Assembly (NCBI GenBank): GCA_024195585.1 | Contig: SWBL01000458.1 | Location: 1 to 31,780 of the forward strand | From: Aureobasidium sp. EXF-3400 | Lineage: Eukaryota; Ascomycota; Dothideomycetes; Dothideales; Saccotheciaceae | DNA length: 31,780 bases | Reading direction: 5' to 3' | Part shown: positions 1 through 8,704 of the stretch, in pieces | Position numbering within the stretch: position 1 is the stretch's first letter | Layout: each line of letters starts with the position of its first letter | Translations under genes and position numbers: made by a program | The notes under the pieces: generated by a model | Told to the model about the DNA's origin: nothing | Databases searched by the model: none | What the model saw: the letters and a program-made list of their open reading frames with translations, nothing else

Positions 1-155
1 GTGGTCACCCACCGTAGTACTAATCTGCCGTTCAACTGCTTATGTATGGCAGAGCGGACGGGATGCCCAGTTTTCAGCTGACTGTGGCCGTACGTGCAAG
101 GTAGGTTCTTCTAAACGTAAATAAATCATGTTCAGATACAGACAGTTTCCTTGAG

Positions 156-239
156 ATGGTCGATCAGAGCAAGAGCAACTTCATCAGAGCCCATGAGGGA
201 TTGGAACGAGAATTTCAAGACGCCCTCACACTGAAGCAA
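156..239 (+). other. possible orphan coding exon, unassigned
   Basis: An ATG at 156 opens a short, well-behaved helical stretch (MVDQSKSNFIRAHEGLEREF, then QDALTLKQ) that is followed at 240 by GTGCGAGT, a possible 5' splice site. It might be the first exon of the coiled-coil gene at 574-1141. I could not find middle exons that keep frame without guessing, so I list it separately. It could equally be a chance ORF of 75 codons. Confidence 0.2.
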
Positions 240-573
240 GTGCGAGTCTTGATTCATGATTGGTGGTCATGTCATACCGGAACCTCAGCACAAAGGTTGA
301 CTCGTCGAAGATCACATCTCACTGCCATTAGACAAGAGCAGGATTGTCTAAGAGCCTTCGAATGCCAATGTTGTCTTCACTGAAGAGCATATCTTGTGAA
401 GTGGACTAAGCTTCCAGCGAGCAATGTCTCAGGCTGTTTGAGATGGGACTGTCTGCCATATGTCTCGCCAAGTTTGTCTTCACCAGTGTCTTTGATGTTC
501 TCGGGAGGTGTCGCACTATCAAGATATCTAGCATACAGCCTCACAAGCAGTGTCGACATATAATGCTCGTAGA

Positions 574-1141
574 ATGTTACAGCGGTTGTCTGCATCATCT
601 CAACAAGCAAAAGCCCATGATTCGTTCAACGAAGAAATGATGAGTATTACGCCGCAGCAAGACTCGACATCTCGTACGCAAGCAGCGAAGAATGACGGCA
701 ACAGTCTTTCCTCAGCCAGGACATTGGCTCTAAGCTGCGACGACAACCCATCTCTTGCCTCGCAATGCATGACATTTCAATCCCGTATCGACTCGGTAAG
801 ACTGTTGACACTATATCCTGCGTCCTTGGAAACCGCCTGATCTGACTCTTTGTCAATAGTACACAAGCGAACTCAACCGTTTGGAAGCAATGAACCATGC
901 CATCCGTAAAGAATACCACAAGCGCCAGCAAGAACAGCACCGCGACCGCTTAATAGACAGCGCATCTCCAGAGCCAAGAAGTGGGACTGTGCGCGAAGAG
1001 AAATACCAGATGGTCATGAAGAAGTTGAAACAAAAAAGAGAACGGCTAACTCGAGGACTTGCGGTGGTGAAAGAGGGGATGGAGAAGATGAAGACAGAGA
1101 TCGAGAATGTGTTGAGGGACATGGATATTGGTGATTCGTGA
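574..1141 (+). CDS. small two-exon coiled-coil protein, unknown function
   Basis: The model has exons 574-795 and 860-1141. The phase-0 intron 796-859 has GTAAGA at its 5' end, a CTGAC branch site and a final AG, and splicing gives 167 aa. Without splicing the upper frame stops at 840, so the intron is well supported. The first 70 residues are Ser/Gln/Asn-rich. The rest is highly charged and probably coiled coil: a segment beginning SRIDSYTSELNRLEAMNHAI, and a C-terminal segment rich in Lys and Glu ending in LRDMDIGDS. The start is uncertain: the frame is open upstream to 550 without an ATG, and ATG 574 may itself lie in the 3' end of an intron (..TTACAG at 578-583). I do not recognise the family. 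The size and coiled-coil C-terminus resemble small kinetochore or recombination accessory subunits, but that is only an impression. Confidence 0.5.
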
Positions 1142-1959
1142 GGAGCTCGTGGCTTCGACATAAGAGAGCGGCTGGAAAGGACAAGAGACAGAGGAAAGGC
1201 AAACAGACATTGCATGATCAAGTCGACAAGAGAGAAAGGAGGAAACACCCGATGATGAGACGATCGACAAATGAGGAGACAAACAAGCAGAGGAAGGACG
1301 AAAAGCTCAGGCGAGGCTTAAGCAGACTTAGAAGGTCGGAACAACAGATATTGGCGCCCATGTCTTTACCTTTGTTGCTTCGCGGGCGTGGAGATGTTTG
1401 CGAGACAAATATTGAATACCAGGTGAAGGTTCAGATCGGGTATGTCCAAAAATAGTCCGGCATTCCTCAAGGGAATTGATGAACACCGAAAGAAAGTGTG
1501 TCGAAGGGGAGTGCTTTGCAAAAGAAGAGGCTGTTGTTCGTATCGTAGTATATGGGTGTGAGCTGCGGTACGCAGAGATGTATTGCCGATGTGCTGGCAC
1601 AAACCAAGTGCACAAGCAGATGGCGGTCAGCTAGAATGGCAGATTATCAGTAGCAGACGTCACCAAAGACAGAAGGCATTGAAGTAAAAGATGTAAGTCA
1701 TGAACGGAGCGGGACCAATTTTCTCATTTTCATTTCGAGAAGATAGTCTTTCTTTTTTTCCTTCATCCACCCTAGCAACGTGCAGCGTGCGGGCCAGTGC
1801 CGTCATGAGTTTCTTGCAGTGTCTCCTTCGCTTGCAGGGTATTCGGAAAAAAAAGGAACATGGTGTAGCCCATTGCACATAGCATTGCGTGCCCGTAAAA
1901 AAGTAAGAACTAACTCCTCATTTTGACTTTACAACCAGCGATCACCCAGGTTGATAAGC
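1142..1959. other. intergenic, no gene seen
   Basis: This is the space between two convergent genes (3' end of the coiled-coil gene and 3' end of eL36). It has purine-rich runs near 1140-1300 and a poly-T/poly-A stretch around 1745-1860. The short ORFs here show no recognisable protein. Confidence 0.5.
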
Positions 1960-2693
1960 TTAGTGACCAGCGCGACGGGACTCGGCGATGTAGTTGGTCA
2001 TCTCGTCGACCTTTCTCTTGGCGCGGCCGAAGGTACCAAGCTGTGTTTTGTGTTAGCGAGGGTGTTCCCAGGTCGAGGCGGTCTTGGTCATTGCGTACTC
2101 TTCTCTTTGCGAGCTTGCGGGCACGCTTGTCCTTGGAGTTGCGGAGAAGTTCAACAACGCGGCGCTCGTAGGGAGCGAGACTTTGAGTATGTTAGTTCCA
2201 TGTCGCTGAGGTCAGGTAGGTCAAGGGCGAAGATATCTTCGAGCTCGATGGACGGGAAACGTACCCGGCAACCTCCTTGACAACGTCACGGACGAAAGCG
2301 GTGCGCTTGCTGAGGTGACCCTTGGTGCGCGAAACGCGGGCAGCGGGCTGGCGGGGGGTGACCTTCTGTAGAGAGGAGAGACATGTCAGTCGACTGGTTC
2401 TAAGACTGCATTCATGTATCGAGGTGGGGTGTGCGTGAGTCGTTGATGCGAATGCGTTGTCGAATGCGTGTAGTTGGCCCTGTCGTTCAAATCCATCCAT
2501 CTCTCATCGAATGTGTCGTGCTTGTCGGTGCAGAAAATTCATCGTCCTCCTCTTGATCGCAATTCGCATCATCGACGGCGGCAGCGGCGGTGGGTGCAGT
2601 GTCTCCTGGACATGGTGGATATAGGGATCAACGTACGTGGCCGGCGTTGATGCCGCGAGCGAGGCCGCTCTTCTGCTTGACTTCCTTGGGCAT
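1960..2693 (-). CDS. RPL36: 60S ribosomal protein eL36 (L36), four exons
   Basis: This is a structural protein of the large cytosolic ribosomal subunit. The exons on the minus strand are 2693-2637, 2365-2265, 2180-2099 and 2040-1960, which join to a 106-residue basic protein, the usual eL36 length. The N-terminus is [19 protein letters not shown]. The middle contains [16 protein letters not shown] and [19 protein letters not shown], and the end [14 protein letters not shown]...AESRRAGH carries the family signature. Introns are 271, 84 and 58 bp, all GT-AG. The first interrupts just after codon 19 and has a CTGAC branch site 22 nt from its end. A long first intron near the start codon is common in ribosomal protein genes. 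Every exon junction keeps frame, so the model is firm. Confidence 0.96.
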
Positions 2694-3723
2694 GTTTGCT
2701 GTGGTGTTAGTCGACGACGTCCGCTACAGGAAAGAGACAGAGAATTCGAGAACCAAAGCGCAGGGCGAATTTGCTTCGGCGAAACTCCGCGTGGGATTGA
2801 TTGTGCGCCTGCCAAGCCAGCCTCGCCTCGATTTGCGGGATATCTGATCACAGCACGAAGCTCACAGCACGAAGCTCACAGCACGGCTACTTTGCGACTG
2901 CCACTTTGGCTCTCACTGTTGTTGTTCTCTTGTCGCTCGCTCTCAAATGTGAAACTGTTGCTGCCGCTGACCTTGCTGTCGTCGATCAAACTTGATTGAC
3001 CGTACTTTTTCAACTGAGAGCGTGGAACAATGGGCACGCTCTTCACATGCCTCGGTGCTGCTTTGACATGTCAGTCATAATATGCTCGCATGACCTGACA
3101 ACTCGAGTCGATCAATCTCAGTCCTTCAGGCTTCTTCGTTCATTTGCCTTGTCAGCCACAACCGCCTCGCATTCAGCCTTCCGACGGAGTTGACGACCGA
3201 CTACATATATATTGCTTCCTTTCACTAGACATGTTCGTTTTTGTGTTCCTGTGCCATACCACCTTGACAGACTATAATTTCAAGATGCCGCTCTTCGGGC
3301 GATGAACATTGCACCGCAATTTCCCCCATGCGGACGACGTTGATCTCGAGCCGTGCCCGAGGGAAGGCGATACGCGCCTATGACGTTTTCACTGCTTTTC
3401 CAGTGTGGCTTTGGAACCTCTGACGCTGCCTTTTGCCTTTTTCGACATCATCCTGAACCAGCCCTTTCATTTAACTTGAATCGTGCCCTCTCATCTCTAC
3501 CGCTGACCATTGACGTTGAGTTCCTCCCCGCCAGGACAACTTTCTTGACATCCGCTTCCTACAACACCTTTTGCTGTCACGTTTGGCCTGTGCATCAATC
3601 TCACCGCACAACGGTCCCAGCCGCGAACGAGCATTTCTTCATTAAACTTCACGCGACAACTTCCAACCCTCCACGACCATATACCTACTCCAATCTGATC
3701 GACCAAGGAAAGAATTGGCAAAC
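2694..3723. promoter_or_regulatory. divergent promoter region between eL36 and FRAG1-like gene
   Basis: About 1 kb separates the two divergent start codons. It contains CT-rich stretches typical of fungal leaders, a TATATAT run near 3204-3212 and a short tandem repeat at 2850-2885. No protein-coding gene is evident. The frame open from 3353 ends in the first exon of the membrane protein and is otherwise not convincing. Confidence 0.4.
2850..2885. repeat. 14-bp tandem repeat, about 2.5 copies
   Basis: The unit cagcacgaagctca occurs twice in direct succession and is followed by a partial copy (cagcac). It lies about 160-190 bp upstream of the eL36 start codon. Confidence 0.8.
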
Positions 3724-4716
3724 ATGTTCAAAATCTTCTCATATTGGATGCTGCCGCTCTTCGCAGCATGTTGCTGGCTAGGTACGCTGCAAGGCCGCAT
3801 CAACTACTCGTAATTTCCACGTCTGACTGGTGTCATCACAGGAACACTCCTCGGTATGCTGGGCTGGTGGATCGCAAGCGGTTCCCCTCATCTTGATGGC
3901 ATGGAACCTGGTCAAAGAATCGCATACATCTCTGACATTGGCGCAACACACCTCCAGCCTCTCTTCATCGCTGGTTCTGCCGTTACCGTCATCGTCTTTG
4001 ATCTGTGCTTCATCTCAGAGCGCTGGTTGCGCCACAAGGGTCGCCTCGCCCACAACACGTCGACGACCCAGAAGGTCTTGTCGGGTCTGGCTTCTGTCTT
4101 TGCTATTATTGGTGCTATCGGATTGATCCTCCTCACTTGCTTGAAGGATACAAAGTTTGGTACTGCTCACGACACTTGTCTTGTCATCTTCATGTACGTT
4201 TGTCTAGTGCCTTATCGTGATTGTTGCTGACGAATTCTTTAGTGTTGGCTATATCATCTCTGCCATTTTTGCTTGTGCTGAATACCAACGTCTTGGAATT
4301 CACTTCCGCCAATACCGCATACTGCGTGCCTCCTTCTGGATTAAACTGTTCTTCATCTTGACTGAAATTGCTCTTGCTATTGGTAAGTATTCTGGACTTT
4401 CTTTGCGCGATACCTCTGCTAATCCATCGTAGCTTTTGCTGCTCTGGGTCGCCACGAAAGCTCACGCACTACTGCTGCCGTCCTTGAATGGACCATCTCA
4501 CTCATTTACATCATCTACGTTGGCCATTACTTTATGGACTTCCTGCCTGCTGTCCACAGCAAGAACCATCTCTTCCCGAGTGTCGAAGAGATGATGGAGA
4601 ATGGTAACGGCCCATCCTACTCTGGCGGTCCCACCTTCTCCGAGAGCGCATCATATGAAAGCCAGAACCCTATGCGCGCCAACGGCCAGACCGTCGAGCC
4701 CAGCAGAAACTTCTAA
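3724..4716 (+). CDS. FRAG1/DRAM/Sfk1-family six-helix membrane protein
   Basis: The exons are 3724-3781, 3842-4193, 4243-4382 and 4433-4716, giving 277 aa with all junctions in frame. Six hydrophobic segments are visible at about residues 6-32, 57-78, 100-120, 134-155, 172-195 and 210-230. A soluble, Ser/Asn/Gly-rich tail of about 45 residues follows. The order and spacing, the opening MFKIFSYWMLPLF and the EYQRLGIHFRQYRILRASF loop fit the FRAG1/DRAM/Sfk1 family. In yeast, Sfk1 acts at the plasma membrane with the PI4-kinase Stt4 and in lipid asymmetry; animal DRAM acts in lysosome/autophagy. Which role applies here cannot be read from the sequence. The downstream region has an AATAAA-like AT-rich stretch near 4755-4790. 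Confidence 0.88.
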
Positions 4717-5501
4717 GATGTTCCTGGAAGCAGATACGAAACACAAACAATAGTACTAATAAACTAACCTTCATGTATTTTTATTGATATGACGACGACA
4801 ACGATTTTTTTCTAATGTCATGGGGAGGATTCAGGGATGCGAATCAGGAAAATGAGGCTAGTAACCAAGGATCATGGGGTTACTGTCTCGGGTTTGCTGG
4901 CGCTGTCATACGCATTTTCTCCATATGCACTGTACTTTTATCAGCAACACGGGTGGGATCATTGTATACGGAACAATCAGATGATATCCAGGCATGCAAA
5001 ACAGCACGACGATTTGGTTTTTCTCTTTTTTTGTCCCAGAAGGCTGTCTCCATGTGCACATAGGAAGGTGTCTTTTTAGTCTTGCGAGCTCCCACAAAGG
5101 TGGCCTCTAGAACGGGGATCAAGCATTTTTTGCCTCTTTACCGACACCTGAATCGCTTCCTTTACCTGACACACAGGATCAAGAAAATCACCAAGAGCGA
5201 CATGTCTGTGTATGTTCCAAAACGTTGAAGTGGTGGCTATTGTCATTCGTCTCGTCATAATAGATAAAAAGAAAAAAAGAAGAAGAAAAGACTTCGACTA
5301 TAGAAAGACTCTTGTTTTGGCAAACATCAATATCTTTTCCTTTTTTTTGGGTTCCTCCCGGTTCCTGCAAATGTACATTCCCTCTCTATATGCCAGTCGG
5401 TTTTTGTGTTGAGACGCGATCAAGCGGGGTTTGTTTGAGCACAGTGATGGCCGACATTCTATTTTTTTTAATTTTTCTTTTCTGATCCGTATGGAGGTGT
5501 T
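4717..5501. other. intergenic, convergent 3' regions
   Basis: AT-rich space between the ends of the membrane-protein gene and ADE17. It contains purine runs (about 5265-5295) and T-runs (5340-5348, 5462-5477) suited to polyadenylation regions. No gene is seen. Confidence 0.5.
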
Positions 5502-7412
5502 CTAGTGGTGGAACAGACGGATGTGCTGCTCGACAAAGGTGATGTTCAGCTTCTCGGCGGTGGTGAAGACGGCCTGGTCGTTCTGGCTGCCGGTGGGGGC
5601 CGCGATGTACTTGACACCAGAGCGAGCGGCGCGGAAGACGTTGTCGATGAAGGGGAAGAAGGCGTCGGAGCTAACGGCGACCTCGGAGAGCTTGCTCAAC
5701 CATGCCTGACGCTCCTCAGCAGAGAAGGGAGTGGGTACCTCCTCGAACATCTTCTCGTACTCGTGCTTCTCCTCGTCCGAGGCGGGCAGAACACCACTGC
5801 AGAGCATATCAATGGCATTGCTCTTGTCGGGACGCTTGGTGCCCTTCTTCCACTTGATGTTAAGGGCACGCTCGTGGAAGCGCATGAACCAGTTGTCGGC
5901 CTTGTCACCAGCAAGACGTGTGCAGTGAATGCGGCTCTGCTGACCAGCACCAAGACCAATGACTTGGCCGTTAAGAGCGTAGCAGACAGAGTTGGACTGG
6001 GTGTACTTGAGTGCGATAGTAGCAACGGTCAGATCGCGGAGAGCAGACTCGGGGAGGGCGGCAGAGTCCTTGGGGGTGATGACAGTGCCGAAGCTCTCGG
6101 AGGGGGTGATGTGAGCGTCGTTGCGGCCTTGGGTCAGGTTGATGCCGTAGACGGTACGGTACTCTTGGGCAGCGGGCTCGAACTCGGGGTCCATCTGGAG
6201 AACGAGGTAGCGACCGCCCTTCTTCTTGCTGAGGATCTCAAGAGCCTCCTTGGTGTATGAAGGGGCAATGACACCGTCAGAGACCTCACGCGAGATGATC
6301 TTGGCGGTAGGGACATCGACTTCGTGCGACAAAGCGATCATGTCACCGAAAGAAGACATACGGTCAGCACCACGGGCTCTGGCGTAAGCCTGGGCAAGGC
6401 CGGAGCTCTCGATACCCTCAATGTCGTCAACCATGTAGACCTTGCGCTCGACCTCGTTGAGAGGAACACCAATGGCAGCACCAGCGGGCGAGACGTGCTT
6501 GAAGCTGGCAGCAGCGGGGAACTTGAGAGCAGCGCTGAGCTCCTTGACCAGAGGCCATGCGTTCAGAGCGTCGAGCAAGTTGACGTAGCCGGGAGCACCG
6601 CACAGAACCTTAAAGGGAAGCTTCTGATCCTTCATGAAGGCAGCGGCGGACTTCTGGTGGGGGTTGGTACCGTAACGGAGCGAGACGTGCTGGTTGCCGT
6701 TGCCAGCATACTTCTTACGGAAGAACTCGGAGATGGCAGTGTCGTAGTCGGCAGTGTGCTCGAAGGCCTTGAGGGCGAACATCTGGCGGGTGGCGTCGGT
6801 GACATCGCCCTTCTCGAGCTCAGAGAGGAAGTCGTGGTAGTCGTTGGGGTCTGAGAGGATGGTGACACGCGAGTGGTTCTTTGCGGCGGCACGGATCAAG
6901 GTAACACCACCAATGTCAATCTCTTCGACGGCTTCGGGAATGGTGACATTGATCTTGGCGACAGTGTCCTTGAAGGGGTACAGGTTGCAGATGACATAGT
7001 CAACCTTGTTGATGTTCTGCTCGGCCAAGTCCTTCTCGTCCGAGGCGAGGTCACGGGCAAGGATACCGGCGTGGACTGAAGGGTGGAGGGTCTTGACGCG
7101 ACCACCGAGCATCTCGGGGGCCTTTGTGATGGCCGAAACATCTCTGCGCCCCAGTCAGCTCTGGCCACTTGGATTGCTGTTCGCAGGAGACTCACTCGAC
7201 GGGGAAGTTGGCCTCACGGATCATCTTGGCGGTACCGCCAGATGCGAGCAGACGGACATTGTTCTTGACGAGGCCCTTGGCCAGGTCGAGCAGGCCGGTC
7301 TTGTCGTAGACGGACAAGATGGCTGAGCATTGCGTGAGCGCGTGCCTCGCGGCCAGAGGGGTAGCTATCGATCCTGCTTCTTACCAATCTTTTGCGAGTT
7401 GTTGGCGGCCAT
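5502..7412 (-). CDS. ADE17: bifunctional AICAR transformylase / IMP cyclohydrolase
   Basis: This enzyme performs the last two steps of purine synthesis in the cytosol: formylation of AICAR with 10-formyl-THF, then ring closure to IMP. The exons are 7412-7385 (28 nt), 7322-7196 and 7143-5502, giving 598 aa, the normal ATIC length. The N-terminal cyclohydrolase (MGS-like) domain includes [30 protein letters not shown] and [16 protein letters not shown]. The C-terminal transformylase domain contains [14 protein letters not shown] and the catalytic [11 protein letters not shown] at about residues 265-275 (Lys267 and His268, matching the essential Lys-His pair of the family). It ends [17 protein letters not shown]...[10 protein letters not shown]. 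The first intron begins after only nine codons. GC-rich biased codons in the third exon suggest high expression. A 250-codon antisense ORF over this exon is a codon-bias artefact. Confidence 0.97.
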
Positions 7413-8704
7413 TGTGAAGAGTGTAGACCAGAATCTGTCTTTGACAAAGAACTGGCTGAGGAAAGTGTCTAGATGATGTGCGACGGGTTTTTTCTTGTGT
7501 CCATCGCCCTGCCCGCAATCGGCGGGGCAGCTCGCATCTCCCATCACCCTCCGTCATGCTCATTGGCTAGCGCCGCGGGGAATCTTTACTATGTTTGTCG
7601 TGACTTTTGGTCACCTCGCCGCTGGATGCTGATATTTCTGACTCGCTGCTCTCAATCAATTGATCTCGGCTCTTGTATGTCCTTAGAGCCTGTCTTCGAT
7701 GCTGAAACATCTGCTCTGTCTTGACAAGTCAAATGTCGAGTCACTCTTGTATGGGGAACCAAAGCAGCATAGGCACTGCACCTCTGTCTGCTTTCCGTAC
7801 CTCGTTCCTAACACAAAACGCACAATGTCTTTGCTACGTGCCAGAGCAAGAACCACTAGTGGACACCTCCGCTATGGTTCGCTGTAATAATAGCCATAGT
7901 CTGCAGGTATTTGTGTAGCCCTGTGGCCTAGGTTACAATAAACGTTGCGTAGGTAGGGACATCGAACCCTTAGCGTGGGGAAGTTGCTGTTGGATGACCA
8001 GAACCTCGAATTTCTTGCATCGAACCTAGTGACCAGCATCTGCTTTGTATGTTTACTTCGTCAGACTGCTCATAGCACGGAGGTTTCTCTCAAGTCTACA
8101 ATGACCTGCAAAAACATATCCCGGTCGAGATCATCGAGTTGTCCATTTCCAAAAGTTTGCTCGTGGAGCGACCCTGGTGGAACCAAGGGCAGAAACGGGT
8201 ATGATCGTGGCACAGTATGCCCTCATCGATTCTAGTCGATATACGGAGCATCGTCGTAGCAGGCGGTCAATGGATCGCCTCAGTAGCGGTCTCTCTCTAC
8301 TCGGTCGTGGTCAGGGTTATGTCCAATGCTGATATGGAGCAAGACAAAAACGTCAAAGTTCAGAACTTCAGACGTCAGGGTCCCGGCAAACATGACGAGG
8401 GACGGGGCGGAGCGGTCCTCAGACCCTACAACGGTCCTGGCGTTAATTTATCCAGGTTGGAGTCTGGCGGTCACCAGCCTCTTCTGCAATGACGAGGGGG
8501 AGAAGATGTTTGGTGCAATCATGTCAGGCACTGCTGCATGGATTGCGCTGGCGCATCTAGAGTGACAAGGCCGCTTTGTTAGCCGCCGCCGCAATTCTGC
8601 CCAACTCCAGTCTTGTCTCACAGGGTGGAGAGAGCTCATCAGGGTAGCTGCTGTCGCAATCAACACTCGCATTGCCCCTGCCTCTTGAGCTGCCCTTATT
8701 CAGC
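7413..8704. promoter_or_regulatory. divergent intergenic region, no gene seen
   Basis: About 1.3 kb between the start codons of ADE17 (leftward) and the 834-residue protein gene (rightward). I looked for conserved protein fragments and tRNA signatures and found none. The short ORFs lack introns or domains that would support them. Confidence 0.4.

Noticed and set aside
2366..2636. A box C/D snoRNA inside the first intron of eL36
   Set aside because: Sequences near GATGATG and CTGA exist, but the C-like box has a mismatch, and the CTGA copy is part of the intron branch site.
5505..6260. A 251-codon ORF antisense to ADE17
   Set aside because: It lies fully inside the strongly conserved transformylase coding sequence and reflects its codon bias; the translation is low-complexity Gly/Val/Leu with no domain.
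7961..7976. A tRNA-like T-loop complement (tcgaaccct)
   Set aside because: No matching acceptor or anticodon stems within the required distance.
8217..8565. Possible small genes in the ADE17 to 834-residue-protein gap
   Set aside because: Overlapping frames of 79-91 codons, none with a domain, good start context or introns that extend it.
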